In this document: positions 36,536-48,447 of the stretch, piece after piece
Numbering within the stretch: the stretch's first letter is position 1
Layout of the letters: each line of letters starts with the position of its first letter
Assembly: GCA_013399015.1 (NCBI GenBank)
Contig: VWZX01006860.1
Location: 1-64,000, forward strand
Reading direction: 5' to 3'
Source of the DNA: Galbula dea
Taxonomy: Eukaryota; Chordata; Aves; Piciformes; Galbulidae
DNA: 64,000 nt
The notes under the pieces: generated by a model
What the model saw: the letters and a program-made list of their open reading frames with translations, nothing else
Databases searched by the model: none
Told to the model about the DNA's origin: nothing
Translations under genes and position numbers: made by a program

Positions 36536-36872
36536 AATCACAGACTGGTTTGGGTTGGAAGGGGCCTTCTAAGGTCATCTGGTCCAAACCCTGCAGTCAC
36601 AGCAGGGACATCCCCAACTAGAGCAGGTTGCTCAGAGCCCAAAGCAACCTGAGCTGGGATGGTTCCAGGGCTGGGACATCTCCCACCTCTCTGGGCAGCC
36701 TGGGACAGGCTCTCACCACTCTCACTGTAAAGAATGTCTTCCTTACACCTAGTCTAAATCTACCCTCTTTTAGTTTCAAACCATTATTCCTTGTTCTGTC
36801 CCAACAGGCCCTGCTGAAAAGTCTTTCCTCATTTTTTTTATAGCCCCCATTTAAGTATTGGGAGGCCAAATA
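36536..36872 (-). mobile_element. CR1 LINE fragment, subfamily C
   Basis: 'tcacagactggtttgggttg', 'ggacatccccaactagagca', 'gtaaagaatgtcttccttac' and 'ttccttgttctgtcccaaca'. The flanks differ from those of the near-identical copy at 33054, so this is an independent insertion. The minus frame reads RLFSRACWDRTRNNGLKLKE. Confidence 0.94.
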
Positions 36873-38907
36873 TTCTCAGTATTGAGTAGTGTGGATGTGA
36901 ATGTGCATGTGGGTTAAGGTAATGAAATTACTCTGTTAGCAGTTGGAGGTTTCAGGGTTACATTAGCTAGGCTACAGATGTAGCAGTCAACAAGTTACTG
37001 CCCTGGGAGTTCTTCCTTGCCCACTGGAGAATTTCTGTGCATGCCCTTGCTGACATTAGTGGCCTTTGTGCAGGGAGACTCCTGCACCACCCAGGGCTTA
37101 CTGCCAGAGCAGAGGCAGAGAATATAGACATAAGTTCTGGAAATGTGATCCTCTTATCTGCATCCATTTTTTTTTTTATTCCTCCTGACTGAAATGTTGA
37201 GGAAGGATTTGCAAATCAGAAGTTCAGCACTTAATTTGGGGATTCTACTTACCATGTAGGCTGTCAAGGAGCATTAACCTTAAGGTAAGATGAGCACACA
37301 GAGCACAAAGCTGTGAGCTGATGGCACATACTATCCCAGGTGTTAAATAGTATTATCCATCCTGCTTGCTACAGTAAATAGGATTTTGCTATTATGATGT
37401 GTCAGGATTTTGAGAGAAATCACATTTACTAGACACTAAACTGCCATCCCTGCTGCTGAGCAGCTTTATTCTGGGATCTTCTCTTCATCCTAATCCTGTT
37501 GGGAGGAAATGCTTCTACCCATTGTGTGGGGACATTATAATTTAATGATCTCCTTGGCTTTGGTTTTTTTTCTCTCCATTCAAGGCTGAGAATGGTTCAA
37601 CATGCTTTGCAGTGGCAGCCTCAGTGCTCAGAAGAGGAGATGATAAACACAGTTCAGCTTCCCAGCCAACTACTGGCTTTTTGGAGGTGTTTCTAATGAA
37701 CACAAGTGCTAAGATGCAAGCAATGGGAGTTCCACATTTGTTCAGATGCTTCAGAGCCTTGTTTACCTTTTCAGATCTCAACAACTAAATAATCAGCATC
37801 TGTTTGCTGTGGCTTTTGTAAACTGTAGTTTGCAAGATGTAGATAACAGGGGAGGGAACTGTTCTAAAGCACTAGAATGACTCCAAACATTTTTCATTCC
37901 CTGCCATACATGTTAGCACTTTCAAGGGTTTTGTTTGGTTGATTTATCAGTCTGTTTACTTCCTTTGAACTTGCCTGAGTGTATCAGCAAGCATTTCAGA
38001 ACCAAAGGATGATTCTGCTCTCACCTCTTGTGTTTGGAAGTTTGCATTTGCTAGAGCAAACGTGTTTACTCTCCACACCTTTTGACTGCATTCCTTCATG
38101 TCTTCCAAAAGCAAAGAAGAGGGAGGGAGGTTCAGTGGGTTTAAGTTTTGAGGCTGGATCCAGCAAAGTAGGAAGTGGTTTTGACTGGTGACAGTGTTCT
38201 GAGCACCTAGGAGAGATGCAGGGAGAGCTCAGCAAGACTTTGGTCCTTGTTCCCATGAAGAAATGGAGTTAGCTGTAGCAGAGCTGCCAGACTGGCTCAG
38301 ATCTGCCTCTTGCTGAAGTGCAGTGTGTGCTTGCTTTGTTAGACACACACAATGCTGGTGGGTAATTGTCCCTTGCAGTACCAAATACAGCTCAAAGAGA
38401 TTTCTGTTCTAAATGGAATGTGTAGCAAGAGGAATAATCACTGGATTCTAGGGTTGCTTTTTAGTTTGCATCTTTCTTACCATGCTTGAGTAAAGCAGCC
38501 TGTTGGTAGCAGCTTTAATCTGCACTGCCAAGAGCTTGTTTGAGAACAAGGTCTGGAAAGGAATCTCTTAATTCCCCCAACTTTCAGAGTTTCTTCTGTT
38601 TCCCTCTGAGATGCTTCAGAGGGGGAAAGAAAATAAAGAATTCCCCTTCTAGAGAGGTGAATTTGATAGATGTGGTACAGCTCAAAAAGCTTCATCTTTT
38701 TGTTTCTTCTGCTGTTTAAATTGATGCTTCCAATATCTGTGTCTGTGTTGTCTTTGACCTAACCAAACTCCTGTCCTTCAAAACAGACTGAAAGGCTGTT
38801 TGCAGACCTTCCTTCTCTGGGAATTCAAAGTGAAGATGCCTGTGTTGTATTACTTCATAACCACTTTGAATTTGAACTGGTCATCGTAGCACCAGTCTCT
38901 AAACAGC
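36873..38907. other. Intronic sequence without recognised features
   Basis: Two kilobases of unique sequence with a T run near 37168-37178. Nothing coding or repetitive was recognised. Confidence 0.5.
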
Positions 38908-39302
38908 AGAGAATCCCAGTGTGGTAGGGGCTGGAAGGGACCTCTAGGGATCAGCCAGTCCCTGCTCCAGCAGGGTCACCCACAGCAGCTTGCCCAGGGT
39001 CACCTCCAGCTGGGCTTGGAATCTCTCCCCAGGAGGAGACTCCACAGCCTCTCTGGGCAGCCTGGGCCAGGGCTCCAACACCCTCACACCAAAACAAGCT
39101 TCTCCTCCTGCTCAGCTGGAAGCTCCTGGCTTCCAGTTTGTGCCCAGTGCCCCTTGGGCTGTCCCTGGGCATCACTGAGCAGAGTCTGGCCCCAGCCTCT
39201 TGCCCCCAGCCTTCAGCTCTTGCTGAGCATTGAGCAGCTCCCCTGTGGGGCTGCTCTTCTCCAGGCTCAGCAGCCCCAGGGCTCTCAGCCTTTCCAGGGT
39301 TT
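38908..39302 (-). mobile_element. CR1 LINE fragment, subfamily A
   Basis: 'cagagaatcccagtgtggta', 'gcagcttgcccagggtcacc', 'ctccaacaccctcacaccaa' and 'ttgagcagctcccctgtggg', ending inside ORF2 near 'ctctcagcctttcc'. A 154-codon open frame from 39016 crosses it in the antisense direction and is not a gene. Confidence 0.94.
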
Positions 39303-39309
39303 CAAGAAA

Positions 39310-39348
39310 AACAGTTTCATTGTTCCTAACAACAGTTTCATTGTTCCT
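39310..39348. repeat. Two-copy 21-bp tandem duplication
   Basis: 'aacagtttcattgttcct' occurs at 39310-39327 and again at 39331-39348, exactly 21 bases apart. It sits directly beside the 5' truncation point of the CR1 copy at 38908-39302. Confidence 0.9.
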
Positions 39349-39383
39349 CCCCCCTCTCTATTTTTATGGGAGTTTCTGGGTGC

Positions 39384-39429
39384 TTTTTTTCTTGTTTCTA
39401 TTTATCTTTCTCTTTCTCTCTCCCTCCTC
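39384..39429. repeat. Pyrimidine-rich low-complexity tract
   Basis: About 46 bases of almost only C and T, such as 'ctttctctttctctctccct'. It has no regular unit and is low complexity. Confidence 0.75.
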
Positions 39430-41536
39430 ATATCAAGTCTGTGTGGCTATGCAGACTCACAGAGTATATCAATACATTAACTCCATTGCCAAACACTTCT
39501 CAGATAGAAGCAACCCAATATATTACAGCTTCCATTTGTCAAATTCTGCTGTATATCAGATCATTGGTAATGATTTGTATTATTTCTGTGAGGTGATTGG
39601 TGTCTTCTCTAAATGGATATTCAGCTGCAGCAGCAGGTTCTTGCAGTTTTCCCCAAATGGGTGCAGCAGGAGACTGGAGTCTAAAATCAAGATACATTAA
39701 TTTCTCATTTTGTACTTGGACCAAGAGACTTTTCCATGTCTGAGCTCATATGCTGCAGCAATGAGATAAAAGTAGGAGTTCATCAGCTTCCCAGTGTTTT
39801 GTGTTTCCACCCTGCTCCTGAAAACCACCCTTTTTTTACTACTGACCAGAAGGAAATGTTGTCAGTTTAGCATAAGAAAGCTGTCAAGCTAACCTGTGAT
39901 CTTGCTTCAAGTTGCCAATAGTAGAAAACTCCTCTCTTCAAATTTGATTCTGTTGGGGGGATGGAGCCTTTTGTTGAATGCTTCTTGCCTGCCAGGTTGA
40001 GATTAGGAAACTTGCTACCAATTACAATATCTGAAACCTCCACCTGATTGACAGCCTGAGCTGTAGCCTCCTGACTGGAGTGCTCCATGAATGCACTGCC
40101 TCCATATCTTGCAGAGCCACAACCATTCTGCTCAACATTTGGGGGTTTTAAGCCTTCATTTTAGGTTGTCTGGTTTTTTCTTGCTTGTTATCTTTTATTT
40201 ACCATTTAGGAATGAGTAGCTGAGATGTTTGTTATTAAACACACACCTCACCCATACTGTTTTCTTCCCTGAACCCACCAGATATGCATGCTGCTTTCTC
40301 CTCAGACATTTTCCTATTAAACCTACCTGTTTCTCTCTCCTCTTTTCCTAGCAGCCAGCCAATCAATAGCAAGGCTGAAATGCAGCTTAATAACAAAATA
40401 AGGAGTTGTTCCACCCTGAATACCAGCTATTGATCTTCCTCTCTTTGTTTATAGATTATTTTTCCATTTGCTATGTATGTCTCTATAGAAATGGAGACTA
40501 AGAAAGCAATGGCATCACTAATATCCCAGCTTCTTTTCTCCTCTGGACAGTAAACCTCTTGATAACTTTTACCCTGTAGCCACTAGTTCCATAGAGATTG
40601 TTTGCAATCCTTCTTTTGCTTTATCCAGTTTGTTCAAAGCTATGTTTTGGACTGGATTTGGGTTTTGGGGAGTTGTAGTGTAGGGTAAAAGCTGGCTAAT
40701 TCCCTGGACTTTGGAGAAATCCTAGGGACAGTGGCATACTGGATGGAAACTCATCAACCCCTGCAGCAGGGCTGGGGTTCTGTAGTCTAAGGCTTTTAAA
40801 ATGTGCTGTGCTTTTTGTAATGCAAGGAATGAGTTGGTTTCCTTTATTATTAGTTTCTCTTCCTCTGCCATCATCATTCATACAGTTTACTTGTCCCCAG
40901 TAGCCTCTGGTTTACTTTTCTCTTGTATCCCTGGCCAGAACTGACTCCCCTCTGCTCTTCCTGCTAGACTTCATTATGCTTTATTTAGCCTAAAATGCTG
41001 CTTTAAACTCATCCTGAAGTCTCTCTCTTTGCCTATAGGATGCCTTAGTGTCATTTCCTACCCAAGTTCAGCACTGACACTTCCTCCAGTGGGAGGGAAG
41101 ATGTTTTCTGAGGTGTGGCTGCACTGTCTGGGTCACACAGAGGTGAGATTGGAAATAAGGATGCTCAACCCCTCTACCATTCAGCCTTTTAGAGCTTTTG
41201 GGACTTACTGAAGGATTTACTGACCCAAGAAACAGGGAAATAAGACTGTTCAGGAGTTGACTATTTATGTAGTGCTTTGTGTTTATTCAGCTATCATGTA
41301 GCTTTGGGAAGATGATTTCTTTCCAAAACCAATTTCTATTCCTGCAGCCTTTAAGTCCTCACTGCTTTAATTGTATTTTTTTGCCTTAACTTTTCCTCAG
41401 TTATGCAATTATCAGCTCTCTGGATCTCAGCATTTGCTCACCTCTTCCTGTCCTTTAAGGAGAGGAATTTCTTTAGGGTCCCATGGTGCCTGGTCATCAC
41501 TAGCCCTTAGTTTGCTGTGAAAGGTTTTCAGTCTCT
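39430..41536. other. Intronic sequence without recognised features
   Basis: Unique AT-rich sequence. No exon, RNA gene or transposon was recognised. Confidence 0.5.
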
Positions 41537-41560
41537 GTTAAAAGTCTGGTTAAAAGTCTG
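41537..41560. repeat. Two-copy 12-bp tandem duplication
   Basis: 'gttaaaagtctg' is repeated exactly at 41537-41548 and 41549-41560. It abuts the 5' end of the following CR1 copy. Confidence 0.92.
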
Positions 41561-42222
41561 CTCCTGGGGGAGCAGGGCCAGAGGAGGTCACAGAGATGAT
41601 CTGAGGACAGGCTGAGAGAGTTGGGGTTGTTGAGCTTGGAGAAAAGAAGGCTCTAAGGAGACCTTCTTGCATCCTTTCAGTACTTAAAGGGCCTAGAAGA
41701 AAGCTGGGGAAAGACTTCTCAGCAGGGCCTGTTGTGACAGGACCAGGGCTGATGGTTTGAAACTAAAAGTGGGAGGTTTAGACCAGATCCAAGGAAGAAA
41801 TTGTTTCCACTGAGGGTAGTGAGAGCCTGTCCCAGATTTCCCAGAGAGTTGATAGATGTTCCATCCCTGGAACTATCCCAGGTGAGGTTGTTTGGGGCTA
41901 TGAGCAACCTGCTGTAGTTGGGGATGTCCCTGCTGCCTGGAGGAGGTTTGGACTAGATGACCTTGAAAGGTCCTTTCCAACCCANAAACTAAAAGTGGGA
42001 GGTTTAGACCAGATCCAAGGAAGAAATTGTTTCCACTGAGGGTAGTGAGAGCCTGTCCCAGATTTCCCAGAGAGTTGATAGATGTTCCATCCCTGGAACT
42101 ATCCCAGGTGAGGTTGTTTGGGGCTATGAGCAACCTGCTGTAGTTGGGGATGTCCCTGCTGCCTGGAGGAGGTTTGGACTAGATGACCTTGAAAGGTCCT
42201 TTCCAACCCAAACCATCCCATT
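41561..42222 (+). mobile_element. CR1 LINE fragment, subfamily C, containing an artificial-looking duplication
   Basis: From 'ctcctgggggagcagggcca' through 'cagcagggcctgttgtgaca' to the end 'ggtttggactagatgacctt' and 'aaaccatccca'. Its last 225 bases are present twice, the copies separated by an N at 41985. Without the second copy the element would be a normal 436-base C fragment. Confidence 0.93.
41760..42210 (+). repeat. Perfect 225-bp direct repeat around a single N
   Basis: Bases 41760-41984 and 41986-42210 are identical by eye, with one undetermined base between. This is the pattern left when two overlapping contig ends are joined without merging, so it is most likely an assembly artefact. 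Confidence 0.9.
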
Positions 42223-43317
42223 GAACATACAAGACAATACTCAAAGCACTCCAAAAGCATCATGTTGGGCAGCACTTCTGCTCTCCCTTTTCTTTGTTCC
42301 TGTGTCCAAAGTCATGTTGCCAGGAGAACTGGACACCACTTTCCTCTGCCATGGCTTTCCTTACTGGAGATCAGATCCAGCAGGACCTTGCCTGCATGGG
42401 AGCAAGCACTTGTGTCCTATGGGATAGCTTTCCCCCCAAAAGCACACTCTGGATCTTCTTTAGGTTGAGCAGGTTCTTCATCCAGCACCACTCAGTTATG
42501 AGTAAGAATGAGTGGGTGCAGACAGGTAAATGTACAGATGTCAGCATTGCCCAAGTCCCTCTCAGTGACTGTCTGCATCTGTTTGCCTTTAGAATTTCAG
42601 CTGTGCTTTTCCCTTTGCCCTCCTGTAGGAGCAGAGAAAAGTAGCAGGATTTTTCTGTAGTAAGGCAAAAGGGAATGAACTGAAGGAATCTGTGATTGGA
42701 ATGGTAAAAAGCAGTGTTTATTGCATCTCCCAGAGATGGCAAAAATGTTTTAACATATGGGTGGTTAATGAATAAGCAGCTTTCATTTCACCCAGGTCTG
42801 TTCCCTCCTCCCACCCTCTCTTTCCTTTACAGAAGTTGAAGTTGGGGAACAAATCCTGTACTGAAGTTAACACTATATTTAAAGAACACTCAGTGAGATA
42901 GTTTGCTTGGATTACTTCGTGGAGGTAACATATTGAGAACATACTGCAGCTCTAGATTGAGCTACCATAAAATACTGAACTTTTAGGATGTTTGGAATAA
43001 TCCCACAGGAAAATTCCTGGAGTCTCTTTCAACCTTGGAATCTGATGTATTTTCCCTTCCTGCTCTTCTTGAATTGCCCATAAATTTCACTTTTTGGGCA
43101 AGCTAAGCATTGGATGTAACAATGTGCAACACAGACCAGTCCCTGTTGTCACTTGTCTCCTGTCATCTGTCCTTTGTGCAGTTGCATCTTAGACCAAGAA
43201 GTATCTAATTTAAATATACTTTCTACTGAAACAAGTATCAGTGACATTATGGGCAGTAAAACATTCTCTGGGCACCTTTCTCTTTAAAACCATGGCATCA
43301 GGATGGGTTGAAGTGTT
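42223..43317. other. Intronic sequence without recognised features
   Basis: Unique sequence; open frames of 116-123 codons on opposite strands overlap each other and lack any domain. Confidence 0.5.
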
Positions 43318-44150
43318 GATATGCTGGAGGGCAGGAGACTCTGCAGAGGGTTCTGGCCGGGCTGGATCCAATGGGCCAAGGGCAATGGGATGAGGTTCAA
43401 CAAGGCCAAGTGCTGGGTCCTGACCTTGGGTCACAACAAGCCCAGGAATGCTCCAGGCTTGGGGCAGAGTGGCTGGAGAGCTGCTGGGGGTGAAGGACCT
43501 GGAGGTGTTGGTTGGCAGCAGCTGAAGATGAGGCAGCAGAGTGCCCAGGTGGCCAAGAAGGTCAAAAGCATCCTGGCTTGGATCAGCATTAGTGTGACAG
43601 CAGGACTAGGGCAGGGATTGTCCTCCTGGGCTGGGCACTGGGGAGGCCACAGCTGGAATCCTGGGCTCAGCTTTGGGCTCCTGACTCCCAGAAGGACACT
43701 GAGGTGTTGAAGAGTGTCCAGAGAAGGGCAAGGGAGGTGGGGAAGGGTCTAGAGCACAAGTGTTGTGAGGAGCAGCTGAGGGAACTGGGCTTGCTTAGCC
43801 TGGAGGAGGGTCAGGGGAGACCTTCTGGCTCTCTGCAGCTCCCTGAGAGGAGGCTGGAGCCAGGTGGGGCTTGGGCTCTTTTCCCAAGGAACAAGGGAGA
43901 GGACAAGAGGAAACAGCCTCAAGTTTCATTAGAGATGGTTAGTTTTGGACATAAGGAGAAATTTCTTCCCCAAAAGGGTTGTGAAGGCCTGGCCCAGGCT
44001 GCCCAGGGCAGTGGTGGAGTCACCATCCCTGGGTGAGGTATTTCAAAGTGTGGAAGTGAGGGATATGGTTTAGTGGTGACTTGTCAGTGCTGGATTAACA
44101 GTTGAACTTAATGATTTTACAGCTCTTTTCCAACCTAACCAGTTCTCTTC
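43318..44150 (+). mobile_element. Longest CR1 fragment in the window, subfamily B, about 830 bp
   Basis: It starts 'atatgctggagggcaggaga' in ORF2 and runs to the 3' region ending 'ccaacctaaccagttctctt'. Two frames carry the ORF2 C-terminus: one from 43321 with GNGMRFNKAKCWVLTLGHNK, the other from 43704 with SVQRRAREVGKGLEHKCCEE. A frame change near 43700 and the small deletion near 43805 break it. The terminal octamers are degraded. Confidence 0.95.
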
Positions 44151-44835
44151 TTCTATGACAAGTATCCTTTCTCTGCCTAAGCAGCAGTTTGGTTTTTTTC
44201 TCATCACAAAGCAATAATATTTATGTGCAATGTTGCCATGCTTGTTTTTTAAGAGTCTTGTAAACCCAAAGGCTGAAGTAGCCTTCCCAGCACAGACTAG
44301 CTTCATTTTCAGTGCTGTCAGTCTGAGTGATATTTTAATGTTTTTCTGCCCCTAAAAATCCTTCAGTCCCATAACCAACAGATAAATGAGAGAATCCCCA
44401 GGAAAGGCTGCAGAATGTTTTCTCCTTGCCAGCACAATAAATGCAGAAGCTAATAAATGTCCTCTTCTATCAGGAGGAGATGGATAATGAGTAAATGATG
44501 GGAAAAGGAATTTGGGAAAGAAATGATCAATCCAATCTAAGTCGACAAACAATTGCTTAATAACTTGGCCTTCAGTGGGAGGCCAGGCTCAGTTCAGCCC
44601 AGCTGAGCTGCTGAGGCACAGGGCTGGAGACAAGCTGTTTGCCTCTGCCAGCTGATGGCTTTAGTGAGCTTGGGTTAGCTTTGCTGCAATTCCACCACTG
44701 CCTTTTCCAAGTGGGAGCTTTTGCTGCTTCCCTCTCTGTGTTATCTGTTGGTATCGAGGGGAGAAGGGACAGTGGATTTGATCCTCATTTTGTTTTCAGC
44801 ATAGAGAATGCTGATTTTGGGAAGGCTTTGTGTAG
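44151..44835. other. Intronic sequence without recognised features
   Basis: Unique sequence; nothing recognised on either strand. Confidence 0.5.
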
Positions 44836-45092
44836 ACAGAATCACTAAGGGTGGAAGAGACCTCTAAGATCATCCAGTTCAACCAGCAACCTGTCACCCC
44901 CATGCCACTAAACCATGGCCCTAAGCATCACATCTTGATGTTTTCTAAGCCCCTCCAGGGATGGTGACTCCAGCACTGCCCTGGGCAGCCTGGGCCAATG
45001 CCTAACAGCTCTTGCAGGGAACAAATGTTTCCTGCTCTCCAATCTAAACCTCCCCTGGTGCAACTTGAGGCCATTTCCTCTTGTTCACATCT
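44836..45092 (-). mobile_element. CR1 LINE fragment, subfamily B
   Basis: 'cagaatcactaagggtggaa', 'gatcatccagttcaaccagc', 'gcactgccctgggcagcctg' and 'cccctggtgcaacttgaggc'. It ends at 'ttcctcttgtt'. Confidence 0.92.
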
Positions 45093-46872
45093 TGCTTGTG
45101 GACACCAGTGCTCTGTGTTGTGTCCTGATGTAGCTACATTGTCTTCCTCATCTCATTTGATTGTGTTCTTCATGTGCAAGCATCCTGCCCTAGCCTGTGA
45201 TGTGATCCTGTCTGGTGCTGATATTCTTAGCATCAGGGAGAGTCCAACCACAGTACAAATTGAAGCCAAATCAGGCTATGACCACATTTTAATCCCACTG
45301 CAGAGAGGGGCCAACAGATGGAACAGAGTTTTTATAACATGATTTGTGGCACAGATCTCGGCTTTGGCCAAGTGTCACTGCAGGAGGAGGGAGAGGTTGA
45401 GGAAAGGTTTCTTCTGTATGGAGAATCCAATACAATAGTGCAAAATTTGGTCTTTTCTTTGTTCTAGGAAACTCCCCAGAAACTGAAACACTAGTGGGAG
45501 AAGGAACTCAAATTCAAGATGGCCAGGAATGTTTGTAGGAAGAAAACTAGGGAAAATAGGAGAGGAGAAAGAAAAGCAGAATAATGGACTTGGTGAGAAG
45601 CTTGGTGACAACTTCTTGTCAGCCAGGCTTCTGCTTTGAAGAGAGCAAAACCAATTTGTCTTGGGCATTATCCAGATTTCTTTAAAATCCCTGATTCCCC
45701 ATTCCTCCAGGGGAATAAAATAGATGGCATGGTCTCTCTGTGTTTGTGAGATCCTCCCTGGAAAAAATAAGGTGTCATTTTTACACTAATACTCCCAAGG
45801 TGAAGATTTCTTCTCTCTTGTTTTATCTCTGCACTGTTTTTCAGCCTGTTTAGAGATTCTGTGTGTGGTGAGTGCTTGGTTTGAAATAGGTCCAGCTCAG
45901 CTGCCTGGTTTTTAATTGGGATATTTAAGGGCTAGTGAGCCATCAGTAGCTGGGTGAGGGGACAGGAGTGACAGTGCCAGCCTGCTGCTATGTTCAGCTC
46001 TCTTTAAGCATGTCAGAGAGAATTGAAAGTTCTCCCATCTTCTGCTTTTCTCAACTGAAAAGCATTCTACCTGAAAGCTTGAGCCTTTTCAATATGTTTC
46101 TATTCACATGCATATTGCTATGCCTCAAAAGGCCTTTCCTTTTGAAATATGGGAAGATAATCATGTGTTTGAAATGAGGAGATACTCTCCTGCCACTTTT
46201 GAAATCTTTATTTCCCCCCCTCCCTGCCAGAGCCTTTAACCATTTGCATTCCTGTGAGCCATAATCACCTAGGAATATGTATTTATGCACACTAAAACAC
46301 ACACCCAGAGCTGCAGTAATTAGGAAGCAAATTCAAATGAGCCATAGCAGAGGAGCCCAAACATATGTCTAATTCTCAGGAAAGAAGTAGATGTTTTTTG
46401 GTTACAGTCTCTTCCTTATTAACAGTTTCATGTTCTCCAGATCTTCCACTCCTGGAATCCAGTTAAAGATATTTTTTCCTGCTTCTTTTGCTATGTATTT
46501 ATCAGCCAGAAAGCCTAAAGAAGATCTTCCTTGTTCCCAATAGGCTGCAACAATAATGCTGGATATTTGTGTGTGTGTGTGTGTGTGTGTCTGATACCAT
46601 ATGCATTTTGAAAAGCATTGCAGCTAATTGTTGCTTCCTGACAGCTCAACTCTCTCTTTGTGCCAAGCTTGCACTGATGTCAGGAGTTAATCCTCACTAG
46701 CCTATGGTTTTCAGAAGGAGAAGCATGGGAGGGCTTGGCAGTGGTTAACATCTTATAAACTATAATTACTGCTTTCTCCAGGTAGAAATACTTCCATTTT
46801 CATCTATGATATAGAAAGTGCCTCTCTTTTTATTTAATCTATGGTAACATTGACTAATGAGTAAGTAAACAG
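45093..46872. other. Intronic sequence with one microsatellite
   Basis: Unique AT-rich sequence apart from the TG repeat at 46568. No gene was recognised. Confidence 0.5.
46568..46590. repeat. (TG)n microsatellite, about 11.5 units
   Basis: An uninterrupted TG run of 23 bases between 'ggatatt' and 'ctgatacc'. It could be length-variable between individuals. Confidence 0.95.
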
Positions 46873-47403
46873 AGGATCCCAGACTGGTGAGGGTTGGAAG
46901 GAACCTTTGGGGATCAGCCAGGCCAAGCCCCCTGCTCCAGCAGGGTCACACACAGCAGCTTGCCCAGGGTCACCTCCAGCTGGGCTTGGAACCTCTCCCC
47001 AGGAGGAGACTCCACAGTCTCTCTGGGCAGCCTGGGCCAGGGCTCCAACACCCTCACACCAAACAAGCTTCTCCTCCTGCTCAGCTGGAACCTCCTGGGT
47101 GCCAGTTTGTGCCCAGTGCCCCTTGGGCTGTCCCTGGGCACCACTGAGCAGAGTCTGGCCACAGCCTCTTGCCCCCAGCCTTCAGCTCTTGCTGAGCATT
47201 GAGCAGCTCCCCTCTGGGGCTGCTCTTCTCCAGGCTCAGCAGCCCCAGGGCTCTCAGCCTTTCCTCCTGCCAGAGATGCTCCAGTGCCCTCAACATCTTC
47301 CTAGCCTCTACTGGACTCTCTCCAGCAGTTCCTTGTCTCTCTTGAAGAAGGAGCCCAGAACTGGCCCCAGGACTCCAGCTGTGGCCTCAGTAGGGCAGAG
47401 TTG
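46873..47403 (-). mobile_element. CR1 LINE fragment, subfamily A, about 530 bp
   Basis: 'gaggatcccagactggtgag', 'gcagcttgcccagggtcacc', 'ctccaacaccctcacaccaa' and back to 'ggactccagctgtggcctca'. The 177-codon frame from 46907 runs antisense through this element. Very similar to the copies at 38908 and 57379. Confidence 0.95.
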
Positions 47404-47433
47404 TTTGAAACTGTATTTAAAAGTAGTTTCAAC

Positions 47434-47490
47434 ATCATAGAATCTGCTGAGTTGGAAGGGACCCAAAAGAATCAGGGAGTTCAAATCTAT
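47434..47490 (-). mobile_element. Short CR1 3' end, D type
   Basis: 'atcatagaatctgctgagtt' and 'ggaagggacccaaaagaatc' match the D terminus read on the minus strand. It lies 30 bases from the larger A copy. Confidence 0.78.
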
Positions 47491-48447
47491 TTGATAATCC
47501 TACTTCTCTTTCAATCCTTGGAAAATTCACCATTTTTTCAGTGCCTCAGTTTCTCCAGGTGAGAGAAGAACAATTCTATCCTTAATGTATCATACTGAGG
47601 TTGAATTCTGTGATGAAGTCTGCAGAAGGAGATATCCCACAACTTATTATCTGGAGAAGTAAGAGTGTTAATATAAATTCTTTTGTATGAAGCCTTTTAT
47701 TCAGCAAAATGCCTAGGAGGGCATGATTTGGAGTTACTGTTTACTGATTTCTTGCTGAAGCTGTCTAGCAGGCTTTTAAGATGTGCATCATAGTTGCATT
47801 TTTGAGCAGATTTCTTATTTCAGGACAGCAAATGGTTGTTTTTCCCTCTCAGGTGGTTGTAGCCTTGCACAGGTATTGCAGCTTAGTGAACTGAACCAGC
47901 ATAATGCAAGGGACCAAAGCATGCATTAAAGCAAGTCTGCATTAAAGACTCTTCTAAATTGTAGTGAATTAGGATAATCTGCTGCATTATTTTGCAGCAA
48001 ACCTGACTCTGTGGGATTTCCAGTAGAGTTAGGGGCTGGATATATTCATGGCTTTTGGGATTCCTATAGTAATACAGAGATTTTTCCTCCTTCTCCCCAT
48101 CTCCCACTGGATTTCACTTGCCCAAGCTTTGTATTCAGCAGGTAATGCTGGCAGGGAACACTCCCTGCCCAAATGATCTCTTTCAGAAGCTATGTGGTGT
48201 TCCATAAAGCATAAGGAGAAAAGAAAAGGAGGTTTAGAAGTCTTAAATCAGGAGCCCCTTCTTCAGAGGGTGCTGTTCCTGCCCTGCAGCTCTGTCTGGC
48301 CTGCCCCAAGACACCATGATAGAGTTTCCTGTAGGTAAAGATGTTTGGTTTGATGTGTTTATAGGAGAAACTGTTTCTGCCTTCAGTGTCATGTCCCCTT
48401 TAATACCAGTGAGCAGGCTCACTGGTTCTTGACTGAATGCTACCAAA
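47491..48447. other. Intronic sequence without recognised features
   Basis: Unique sequence. A short 'gtgcctcagtttctcc' near 47542 recalls MIR SINEs, but is too short to call. Confidence 0.45.

Noticed and set aside
39016..39700. Overlapping frames of 154 and 156 codons
   Set aside because: The first half is antisense CR1 and the remainder is low-complexity pyrimidine tract and unique intron, with no recognisable protein.
41719..42133. Two minus-strand frames starting with the same amino acid sequence, suggesting a duplicated gene
   Set aside because: Both arise from the identical 225-base copies around the N at 41985, inside a CR1 element.
46907..47440. 177-codon open frame on the plus strand
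   Set aside because: It reads the antisense strand of an A-type CR1 copy. Similar antisense frames appear in the other A copies, so it is a property of the repeat.
47525..47570. Possible MIR SINE ('gtgcctcagtttctcc')
   Set aside because: Only about 16 bases resemble MIR. A similar hint at 7552-7570 (gggcaagtcacttctctgtg) is equally short. Not enough to call.
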